This document shows, piece by piece, positions 1 to 5,269 of a stretch of 7,469 nucleotides of DNA; the first letter of the stretch is position 1; each line of letters opens with the position of its first letter. The stretch is from an uncultured Lachnospiraceae bacterium. Its GTDB lineage: Bacteria; Bacillota_A; Clostridia; Lachnospirales; Lachnospiraceae. The stretch is from the NCBI GenBank assembly GCA_946613735.1, contig CAMOFS010000066.1, positions 1-7,469 of the forward strand, given 5' to 3'. The position numbers and the translations under genes are program-made. The notes under the pieces were generated by a model. The model had not been told where the DNA came from and made no database searches. It saw only the letters and a list, made by a program, of their open reading frames with translations.

Positions 1-72
1 GATCCTTCGCTGCGCTCAGGATGACAGGGGGGCTGCGCTTCCGGCAGGGGTCCCGCGAGTGGCTGCGCTCAG
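1..72 (-). repeat. Intergenic repeat copy A (hairpin element plus degenerate tail)
   Basis: Positions 2-22 form an imperfect palindrome. On the minus strand it has an outer stem ATCCT/AGGAT, tandem GA/GA mismatches, and an inner GC/GC stem closed by a GCA triloop. It is followed by GATGACAG and a G-run, as in copy B (687-716). The following bases (32-72) contain two further partial units starting GCTGCGCT (33-40 and 63-70), separated by diverged sequence. The last partial unit runs into the yfbR stop codon (69-71), so the TGA is part of repeat sequence. The element lies immediately downstream of yfbR. I see no T-run here that would make it a terminator. The window edge cuts off whatever lies to the left. 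Confidence 0.75.
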
Positions 73-662
73 CTCAGCTCATCCAGGGTCTTGCCGTAGG
101 GTGGCAGGAACTCATCCATGAAAACCGCCACCTCAGGTAGCTCATCCTTCATTTTCAAAAGAGTCCTTTCGGTACTCTCATGTGCTGTCTTAAACTCCGT
201 ATTACCGGACTTTTCCTCCTCGATGCACTTGATCAGCGCGGACAGCTTGTCAGCCGCCTTCACCAGGCGCCGCATGTATGCATCCTCCTTTGAATCATCC
301 GCAAAAAACACCTTTTCATAGGCATCCCGCATATCCGAGGGCAGCTTGTTCAAAAGCTTGTACTCAGCCACTGCCTCCACCTTTTTGTAGGCGTCCCTGA
401 TATCATCGCTGTAGTACTTGACTGGGGTGGGCATGTCACCGGTGATGATCTCTGAGGCATCATGGTAGATGCCTGCCACTGCTGCCCTGTCGGCGTTAAG
501 GTTTTTACCAAAGCGGGTGTTGCCTATGACGCAGAGCGCATGGGCGATCATCGCCACCTCCATGGAATGCTCCGAGAGATTCTCCTCACGGGAGTTCCTC
601 ATGAGGGCCCAGCGGTTGATGTATTTCATGCGGGATATTGCCGCGAAAAAGTTGAATGCCAT
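69..662 (-). CDS. yfbR: 5'-deoxynucleotidase, YfbR family (HD domain)
   Basis: A cytosolic metal-dependent HD-domain phosphohydrolase. The family removes phosphate from deoxyribonucleoside 5'-monophosphates and so takes part in nucleotide salvage and dNTP pool control. The protein is 197 residues, against 199 in E. coli YfbR. It keeps the motifs I recognise: RW at 17-18 (the Trp that favours deoxy substrates in E. coli), H32 in SEHS, H67-D68 with E71 in YHDASE, D76 in the GDMPTPVK motif (75-82), and D138 in KAADKL. The C-terminus LDELS matches the family's usual LDEIS end, so the protein is full length although its stop codon lies in a repeat. The start at 662 is supported by AAGAGG at 671-676, 8 nt upstream. 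It is the last gene of the run and is separated from the HAD gene by 172 bp of repeats. A hairpin followed by six Ts lies just before its Shine-Dalgarno and may lower its expression. Confidence 0.95.
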   Translation of the reverse strand: MAFNFFAAISRMKYINRWALMRNSREENLSEHSMEVAMIAHALCVIGNTRFGKNLNADRAAVAGIYHDASEIITGDMPTPVKYYSDDIRDAYKKVEAVAEYKLLNKLPSDMRDAYEKVFFADDSKEDAYMRRLVKAADKLSALIKCIEEEKSGNTEFKTAHESTERTLLKMKDELPEVAVFMDEFLPPYGKTLDELS

Positions 663-679
663 ATTTTGTTCCTCTTCGT

Positions 680-707
680 AAAAAATATTCTTCGCTTCGC
701 TCAGAAT
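680..707 (-). terminator. Hairpin plus T6 before yfbR: possible weak terminator or attenuator
   Basis: On the minus strand the 21-base palindrome at 707-687 (outer stem ATTCT/AGAAT, GA/GA mismatches, GC/GC, GAA loop) is followed after one base by TTTTTT (685-680). This resembles an intrinsic terminator, but the outer stem is A/T-rich and only two inner G-C pairs close the loop, so it is probably weak in RNA. The yfbR Shine-Dalgarno (676-671) follows directly. The structure could therefore partly end operon transcription before yfbR, or affect ribosome access. The geometry is seen in the sequence and the function is inferred. Confidence 0.35.
687..707 (-). repeat. Intergenic hairpin element copy B (GNA-loop palindrome)
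   Basis: This is a full 21-bp palindromic element homologous to positions 2-22. The two copies differ at three sites. Two of these are a compensatory pair in the outer stem (T-A here, C-G in copy A), and the third is the middle base of the triloop (GAA here, GCA in copy A). The minus strand carries GCGAAGC at the tip. In DNA that heptamer is known to form an unusually stable mini-hairpin. The flanking T-GA-G and C-GA-A steps fit the pattern for sheared tandem G.A pairs. It overlaps the first unit of the tandem array. Confidence 0.75.
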
Positions 708-826
708 GACAGCGGGGCTCGCTCAGAATGACAGTGGGGCTCGCTCAGAATGACAGTGGGGCTCGCTTTGAATGACAGTGGGGCTTGCTTTGAATGACAG
801 CGGACTACGCTTTGAATGACAGTGGG
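695..826. repeat. 22-bp tandem repeat, six units, between HAD gene and yfbR
   Basis: The core GAATGACAG recurs at 704, 726, 748, 770, 792 and 814, an exact 22-bp period with no insertions. Units are 695-716, 717-738, 739-760, 761-782, 783-804 and 805-826. Units 2 and 3 are identical. Units 1-3 have CTCAG before AATGAC, while units 4-6 have CTTTG, so the array contains two sub-families arranged in blocks. Only unit 1 retains the 5' half needed for the full palindrome, and the others are a truncated form of the element. The array fills nearly all of the 663-834 gap. A partial further unit (GCTGC, 827-831) ends the array 3 bp before the HAD stop codon. No coding potential is apparent. Confidence 0.9.
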
Positions 827-834
827 GCTGCATC

Positions 835-1626
835 CTATATTAGTCCCAGATGGATCAGGCCTTCGGCGAGGCCGTTTTCCGTAAGCCCTGAGGTAATATG
901 GTCGGCATGCTCCTTGGCCTCGTCGCTGCCGCTGCCCATCACCACTCCCAGGCCCGCCATATCCAGCATATCCAAATCATTGGCACTGTCTCCAAAGGCG
1001 ATGGTATCGGCGATATCCATATCCAAAAGCTCGCATACCTTTTTTATCCCAGTGCCCTTGTTAAAGCCCTTGGGCACTATCTCCACCACCTGCGGATTGT
1101 GGATCATAAAATCAAAATCTTCGGACAGCTCATCCCGGCATGCCATGACATCGCAGCCTTCGGTGGCACAGGAGAGCTTGGATATCTCCCATTCCCCCCA
1201 GTATCTTTTGATGGGGAGTATCCTGCCACCCATCTCCTGGCTCAGCTTTTCGCAATACTCGTCACCGGAAAAATCATCCTCTATGTCGATATACAGATCA
1301 TATCTGCCCTCTAAGATGGGCTTAAAGCCATATGACCTGACCTTTTTAACCGTCTCAACTGCCAGATCGGCCTTCATCCTGTGATAAAACCTTACCAGCC
1401 CGTTCATCTCCACCATGGTACCGCAGCCCGAGACTATCCCGTCAAAGCCGATATTCAAAAGGTGCTCCGCAAAGATGTACGACCTGCATCTGCCACTGTT
1501 TATAAAGGCCAGATGCCCGTTCTCCCGTAGCTTTTTTATGGCAAGGATCGTACTCTTGGGGATATTATTGTTAAAGTCCCAGATGGTACCATCTATATCG
1601 AAAAAAACTGCCTTTTGTCCTGACAT
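835..1626 (-). CDS. HAD-superfamily hydrolase, Cof type (C2-capped phosphatase)
   Basis: A cytosolic Mg2+-dependent phosphatase of 263 residues, typical of the Cof/YidA group. The family dephosphorylates small phosphometabolites such as sugar phosphates and some nucleotide or cofactor phosphates; the substrate here cannot be read from sequence. All four HAD motifs are visible: motif I DIDGT at 10-14 (D10 the nucleophile, D12 the acid/base), motif II SGR at 44-46, motif III Lys at K190 (in FNKGTG), and motif IV FGDSAND at 211-217 with D213 and D217 as metal ligands. The cap domain lies between motifs II and III. The start at 1626 follows GGGAGAG (1631-1637) and lies 16 bp after the J-domain gene's stop, so co-transcription is likely. 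The stop (TAG, 835-837) falls just beyond the 22-bp repeat array. Neighbourhood with yfbR might hint at nucleotide-related substrates, but this is weak. Confidence 0.92.
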   Translation of the reverse strand: MSGQKAVFFDIDGTIWDFNNNIPKSTILAIKKLRENGHLAFINSGRCRSYIFAEHLLNIGFDGIVSGCGTMVEMNGLVRFYHRMKADLAVETVKKVRSYGFKPILEGRYDLYIDIEDDFSGDEYCEKLSQEMGGRILPIKRYWGEWEISKLSCATEGCDVMACRDELSEDFDFMIHNPQVVEIVPKGFNKGTGIKKVCELLDMDIADTIAFGDSANDLDMLDMAGLGVVMGSGSDEAKEHADHITSGLTENGLAEGLIHLGLI

Positions 1627-1642
1627 AAAACTCTCCCGTGTA

Positions 1643-2146
1643 TCAACCCTTGGATCCGCCGCTTAGGTAGGCCTGGATGATCTGTGCCATAACCTCTGCC
1701 GCCCTCTGCGTGTGGATCTTGTCCATAGCCTCATTATAGGCCTTTTCCTGTCTGGCCTCTCTTGCCTTCTGTGAAAGCTCCTCGGCCCTGCTCTTTTTTT
1801 CCCTGTCGGCTCTCAGCTCCTGCCTAGCGTATTCCTCGCGGCTCTTTACCCGCTCAGACATTTTTTTAAGATCCTCACGGGTACCGAATATCCTGTGTCC
1901 CGCATTTTTGGAACTGTCAGCCCCGGCTGCTGCCCATACGGCCATCCCGTCCGGAATGGTATTGGACATAAGATATTCATAGGCATCTGATATGGCCCGG
2001 TACTGTCTGGCAGACGCCTCATCACTCCTCACATCAGGATGATAGAGCTTTACCAGGCTCTTATAAGCCGATCTGACTGCGTCGGTATCGGCATCCCCGG
2101 GAAGCCCCAGTACCATAAGTGCCTCAATGCGCGAACGAAACTTCAT
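1643..2146 (-). CDS. J-domain protein (small DnaJ-like co-chaperone)
   Basis: A 167-residue protein with an N-terminal J domain (about 6-62). It has the diagnostic HPD tripeptide at 36-38 in YHPDVR, helix II (about 22-34, AVRSAYKSLVKLY) and helix III ending AISDAYEYLM. J domains stimulate ATP hydrolysis by DnaK. After a short linker (about 63-85) comes a long, highly charged, probably helical or coiled-coil segment (about 88-150, rich in K, E, R and Q). There is no G/F-rich region, zinc finger or C-terminal substrate-binding domain, so this is a class C J protein and not DnaJ itself. The start codon lies inside folC (23-bp overlap, different frame) and has a strong Shine-Dalgarno, so translation is probably coupled to folC. 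The client protein is unknown. J domain sure, specific role not. Confidence 0.88.
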   Translation of the reverse strand: MKFRSRIEALMVLGLPGDADTDAVRSAYKSLVKLYHPDVRSDEASARQYRAISDAYEYLMSNTIPDGMAVWAAAGADSSKNAGHRIFGTREDLKKMSERVKSREEYARQELRADREKKSRAEELSQKAREARQEKAYNEAMDKIHTQRAAEVMAQIIQAYLSGGSKG

Positions 2147-3311
2147 TGAAAATCTCCCCTACCAGGTAAAATGATCCGCAGGCCACCGCTACACGATCCA
2201 AAGCTTTTGCGTTCATCTGCACCGTTAAAAGCGCTATCTCCAGGTTTTCACAGGCAGTGGCCTTCCCTTCACCTGCCACCTCAGTTACCATATCGCATAG
2301 CTCGTCGGCCGTATAGGCCCGTGGGTCGTTTATCCCCACGGTGAAAAAATGCTCAGCCAAAGAAGCCAGTTTTTTTATCACACCTGCCGCATCATGGCCA
2401 TGGAGCGCACCTATCAGAAATACAAAGCTTTTACCGGGATAAAACATTTTTAATGCCCTCACAAGCTCCTTAGCAGCCGAGGGATTATGGGCGCCGTCAA
2501 CAATTAATATGGGATCCTTAGAGATGACATCCATCCGTCCGGGCACGCCCCTGAAGCTACGGCTTATCCTTTCATACTCCTGTGGCTCAACTCCAACTAA
2601 CTCAAGAGCCAGCTCGGCTGTGGCGTGGTTTTTTACTGGAAAAGTATCTGAAAAACTCACCTCGGCCCCCACCGCAGTCTTTACCCCGATACGTCTGCAT
2701 TGCTCTATGATCAGATCCCTGGCACGATCCGGCATCTGTCCCAGCACCACTCCGCAGCCGGGCTTTATGATCCCCGCCTTTTCCATGGCGATACTCTCTA
2801 TAGAGTCTCCCAAAACCTCGGTGTGGTCCTTACCTATGGAGGTGATGACACATACCTCCGGAGTCTTGGAAATGGCATTGGTGGAGTCCAGCCTGCCACC
2901 CAGTCCAGTCTCTATGACTGCGAATTCACAACCCTTTTCTACAAAGTAGAGGATTGCCATAATAAAAGAGATATCAAACATCGTAGGTGATGAGCCCAAA
3001 GCATCGATCTGCTCAAAAAGCCTTATCACCTCATCCTCAGATATCTCCTGTCCATCTACCCTTATACGCTCGCAGTAGTCCACCAGATGGGGTGAAGTAA
3101 AAAGCCCCGTCCGATGCCCCGTAGCAGTAAGGGTAGCTGCTATATATGCACATACCGAGCCCTTGCCGTTGGTACCTGCCACATGAATGATGCGGAGGTC
3201 CTTTTCAGGGTTGCCCAATTTTTTTAAAAGCTCTGCGGATATCTCTGCCCCGGATCTGTGTCCAAAGCGAACCCGCCCCATTATATCCGAAACTACCTCA
3301 CTATAATCCAT
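2124..3311 (-). CDS. folC: Folylpolyglutamate synthase / dihydrofolate synthase (FolC)
   Basis: A cytosolic Mur-ligase-family enzyme that uses ATP to add glutamate to folates, and in many bacteria also to dihydropteroate. The protein is 395 residues, slightly shorter than the usual 420-430. Visible motifs: P-loop GTNGKGS at 46-52; TSPHL at 72-76; ETGLGGRLDSTN at 134-145; SIGKDHTEVLG at 158-168; EKAGIIKP at 177-184; PGRMD at 257-261; DGAHNP at 272-277; and SFYLVGE near the end. By comparison with characterised enzymes, S73, E134 and H163 should bind Mg2+, and K178 matches the carbamylated lysine. The family's usual TxFE-type motif reads TMFD (110-113), a conservative change. The start codon is 1 bp after the DegV gene's stop, with GGTGGT (3317-3322) as a modest ribosome site, so coupling is likely. 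Whether it has one or both activities cannot be told from sequence. Confidence 0.96.
   Translation of the reverse strand: MDYSEVVSDIMGRVRFGHRSGAEISAELLKKLGNPEKDLRIIHVAGTNGKGSVCAYIAATLTATGHRTGLFTSPHLVDYCERIRVDGQEISEDEVIRLFEQIDALGSSPTMFDISFIMAILYFVEKGCEFAVIETGLGGRLDSTNAISKTPEVCVITSIGKDHTEVLGDSIESIAMEKAGIIKPGCGVVLGQMPDRARDLIIEQCRRIGVKTAVGAEVSFSDTFPVKNHATAELALELVGVEPQEYERISRSFRGVPGRMDVISKDPILIVDGAHNPSAAKELVRALKMFYPGKSFVFLIGALHGHDAAGVIKKLASLAEHFFTVGINDPRAYTADELCDMVTEVAGEGKATACENLEIALLTVQMNAKALDRVAVACGSFYLVGEIFNEVSFAH
2154..2160 (-). promoter_or_regulatory. Shine-Dalgarno of the J-domain gene, inside folC
   Basis: The minus strand reads AGGGGAG at 2160-2154, 7 nt before the ATG at 2146. It is the strongest ribosome site in the operon and lies in the folC coding sequence. 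This supports a start within the folC overlap rather than at any later methionine. Confidence 0.75.
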
Positions 3312-3312
3312 C

Positions 3313-4146
3313 CTAGACCACCATGATCACGCCGCCGTCACAGGCATACAGGGAGCTGATGCCCCGTGTGTCCACTATGACGATCTCAGCGAAGCTGCCC
3401 CTCTCCTCCACCAGAGACTTGAGGGTGGATGCGGTATGAGGACAATTACAATGGGATATGGCCAAAACCTTGCCGGAGGTATCACCGGAATCCGCTATCA
3501 TGCAGTCAGCCATCTTTTCCAGAGCCTTCCTCATACCCCTGCCCTTGTCCAGCTGCTGTATGCTGCCAATGGGTGTGGATCCCATGACAGGCTTAATATT
3601 AAGAGTGGATGCGATCAGGGACTTGATCCCTGAAAGCCGTCCGGCCTTTTTAAGGCTCTCCAGACTCTCCAGTACGAAATAGGTATGCTGGGACTCGATA
3701 TAACCATTGGTATCCGCCACTATCTCCTCGAAGGGCAGACCCCGCTGCTCCAGCTTATGGATATGATCACCGATAAGGGACTGGCCGATGGATGCAGACT
3801 TGGAATCAAACACATGAACCTGTGCATCCGGCATCTCCTCCTCGTAGATGTTCGACGCTAAAACTGCGCTGTTATAGGAACCCGAAAGCTGGGCCGAAAG
3901 GGTGATCACATAAACACGGTCAGCTCCCTTCATGGCCTCCATATAATTAGCCGGTGAGGGACATGCTGACTTCGGCACATTGGGACTTGCTGCAGCTCTG
4001 TGCAAAAAATCTGCCTGATCAAAGGTGTCGTCGTCTACTATGGTGTAGCCGTCCACGTCAATGGTCAGGGGCACGCTGACAAAATGTTCGTCCTTTTCCA
4101 TATAGGGGAAAAACTCCCCGCAACTGTCTATCACTATTTTATACAT
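3313..4146 (-). CDS. DegV family protein (FakB-like fatty-acid binding)
   Basis: A cytosolic two-domain protein of 277 residues (family usually about 280-290). DegV/FakB proteins hold one fatty acid and present it to a FakA kinase, which phosphorylates it for phospholipid synthesis. Recognisable blocks: VIDSCGEF at 5-12 (family D-S-x-x-D/E-L); PKSACPS at 58-64 in place of the usual PtTSqPs; SAQLSGSYNSA at 84-94; DSKSAS at 114-119; SLKKAGRLSG at 164-173; and LNIKPVM at 182-188. The usual C-terminal H-x-G-P-G motif is not found: the end reads YACDGGVIMVV (267-277), so the His that contacts the lipid carboxylate in FakB proteins seems to be missing. No FakA gene is in the window. It is the first gene of the minus-strand run and its own Shine-Dalgarno is poor (AAGATAG at best). 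The family is clear; the ligand is not. Confidence 0.92.
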   Translation of the reverse strand: MYKIVIDSCGEFFPYMEKDEHFVSVPLTIDVDGYTIVDDDTFDQADFLHRAAASPNVPKSACPSPANYMEAMKGADRVYVITLSAQLSGSYNSAVLASNIYEEEMPDAQVHVFDSKSASIGQSLIGDHIHKLEQRGLPFEEIVADTNGYIESQHTYFVLESLESLKKAGRLSGIKSLIASTLNIKPVMGSTPIGSIQQLDKGRGMRKALEKMADCMIADSGDTSGKVLAISHCNCPHTASTLKSLVEERGSFAEIVIVDTRGISSLYACDGGVIMVV

Positions 4147-4188
4147 AATGCTATCTTATACTTTTTTTTCGTCAAACGCAAATCATTT

Positions 4189-4217
4189 TAGACAAAAAAA
4201 GACAGTTGTGCTATTAT
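4189..4217 (+). promoter_or_regulatory. Sigma-A promoter of the lipoprotein gene
   Basis: TAGACA (4189-4194, 5 of 6 to TTGACA) is followed by an exact 17-bp spacer and TATTAT (4212-4217, 5 of 6 to TATAAT). TG at 4209-4210 gives the extended -10 form TGnTATTAT. Transcription should begin near 4224, leaving a leader of about 26 nt. That is too short for a riboswitch or T-box, and it places the possible earlier start codon at 4148 upstream of the transcript. Confidence 0.7.
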
Positions 4218-4236
4218 GTCCAAAAACCTGTAAAAA

Positions 4237-4242
4237 AGAGAG
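4237..4242 (+). promoter_or_regulatory. Ribosome-binding site that fixes the lipoprotein start at 4250
   Basis: AGAGAG lies 7 nt before ATG at 4250 and is preceded by an A-run. It is an imperfect Shine-Dalgarno, but well placed. Together with the promoter position and the signal peptide that begins directly at this ATG, it argues for 4250 over the in-frame ATG at 4148. Confidence 0.65.
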
Positions 4243-4249
4243 ACATAAA

Positions 4250-5269
4250 ATGGCATTTTATCAAAAAATAATAGCTGCACTGTTATTGGCATCCCTTATG
4301 ACCACCTGTCTTTTTGGCTGCGGCATTTCCGAGATCACCGAGCCCGAGGCCAGGCATACCGCCATGTGGCACATAGGAGTCTGTGCCAGTGACGACAGCG
4401 AATTCAGCGATATCATAATGGACGGCTTTTCCCGCGCTCTGTCGGATGAGCTTCCCGATGACTCAGTCACCTTTACCAGGGAATTTATCTCAAACGAAAA
4501 AAGCGGCGCACAGATAGCCTCCGATTTTGTCCGGGATAAAAACGATCTGATCCTTACCATCGGCACCCCTGCCCTAAAGGGCGCCAGCCGTACCACTGAG
4601 GATACCCCCATCATTACCACCGACGTGACAGACATCCAGTCTGCGTTAAATCTTACCGACCTTGACTGGAATATGCGCACCAACATGAATATCACCGGGA
4701 TCGCCGCCATGCCCAACATCGCCGACCAGCTGGCCCTCATCATAGAGGTCACCCCCGGCATAAAGACCCTGGCCATAGTATACGGCAAGAGAGATCTCTA
4801 CTCCGACGATCAAAACCGCATCATGCAGGACTACCTCACACAGGCGGGGATAGAGCCGGTGCTGTATGAGCTTTCCGAGGTCAAAAGGAAAAAAATAGAA
4901 GCCATCTGCAAAAAAAGTGATGCCATTTTCATCCCTTCAAACAGCACGCTTTCCGATGACTGCAAAAAAATAGTAAAGATCGCCACCAAAAAAAACATCC
5001 CCACCATAGGCGGAGATGCGAATATCGGGAAAAACACCCTGGTATGCCTCTGCCCGGACTACTACGACATAGGCTATAAGGCAGGGATGCAGGCCGCACA
5101 GATCCTGGGTCATGGCAAAAATGCGGGAAAGATAAGCATAGAGTTCAACACCGCCCCCGGCATCAAGCTCTACAACGCCTCAGTAGCAAAAAAGATGGGG
5201 ATCACCTTCCCTAAGTCCTTTCATTTATACGATCAAGAAGACCTGAGTAGCGTTTTCTCTGATCGGTAG
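4250..5269 (+). CDS. ABC transporter substrate-binding lipoprotein (TrpX-like)
   Basis: A 339-residue predicted lipoprotein anchored on the outside of the membrane. The signal peptide has K6, a hydrophobic core at 7-19 and the lipobox LFGC at 21-24 (Cys24 lipidated). The rest resembles the ABC_sub_bind family (TrpX type): NDLILTIGTPAL at 98-109, PIITTDVTD at 120-128, NITG at 147-150, IPSNSTLS at 228-235 (the family often has D-N-T here), YYDIGYKAGMQAAQILGHG at 271-289, and the closing GITFP at 317-321. Some relatives bind tryptophan or other aromatic amino acids; the ligand here cannot be deduced. The permease and ATPase that normally follow are absent, because the next gene is recD2 on the opposite strand. 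It may serve a distant transporter or act as a stand-alone binding protein. The gene has several long A-runs, including eight As at 4988-4995. Its last 59 bp overlap recD2 tail to tail. Confidence 0.88.
   Translation: MAFYQKIIAALLLASLMTTCLFGCGISEITEPEARHTAMWHIGVCASDDSEFSDIIMDGFSRALSDELPDDSVTFTREFISNEKSGAQIASDFVRDKNDLILTIGTPALKGASRTTEDTPIITTDVTDIQSALNLTDLDWNMRTNMNITGIAAMPNIADQLALIIEVTPGIKTLAIVYGKRDLYSDDQNRIMQDYLTQAGIEPVLYELSEVKRKKIEAICKKSDAIFIPSNSTLSDDCKKIVKIATKKNIPTIGGDANIGKNTLVCLCPDYYDIGYKAGMQAAQILGHGKNAGKISIEFNTAPGIKLYNASVAKKMGITFPKSFHLYDQEDLSSVFSDR
5211..5269. other. 59-bp convergent (tail-to-tail) coding overlap
   Basis: The last 59 bp of the plus-strand lipoprotein gene and of minus-strand recD2 encode both C-termini. 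The wobble base of each gene faces the second codon position of the other, so neither can drift silently. There is no room for an intrinsic terminator between the genes, and I see no hairpin with a T-run in 5200-5300. The lipoprotein residues involved are 321-339, and the RecD2 residues are about 731-748, including KRYSGLLDRI, which resembles the family's conserved tail. Confidence 0.9.

Noticed and set aside
695..826. Possible CRISPR array from the regularly repeated units
   Set aside because: The units are directly contiguous with no spacers, only 22 bp long, and no cas gene is present. It is a tandem repeat.
794..1384. Plus-strand open frame of 196 codons across the repeat array and HAD gene
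   Set aside because: It is antisense to the conserved HAD motifs, begins in repeat sequence and resembles no protein family.
4148..4249. N-terminal extension of the lipoprotein starting at ATG 4148
   Set aside because: It lies upstream of the predicted transcription start, has no ribosome site, and would put 34 polar residues before a clear lipoprotein signal peptide.
4147..4250. A sigma-A promoter for the minus-strand operon in the divergent region
   Set aside because: TAAAAT (4185-4190) and TATAAG (4155-4160) are -10-like on the minus strand, but neither has a good -35 at 16-18 bp. TTGACG at 4170-4175 is only 9 bp from TATAAG. A promoter must exist nearby, but I cannot place it.
4988..4995. 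A8 run in the lipoprotein gene as a programmed slippage or phase-variation site
   Set aside because: A-runs are common in lysine codons of this gene. The frame is intact and family motifs continue on both sides, so nothing indicates a regulated frameshift.
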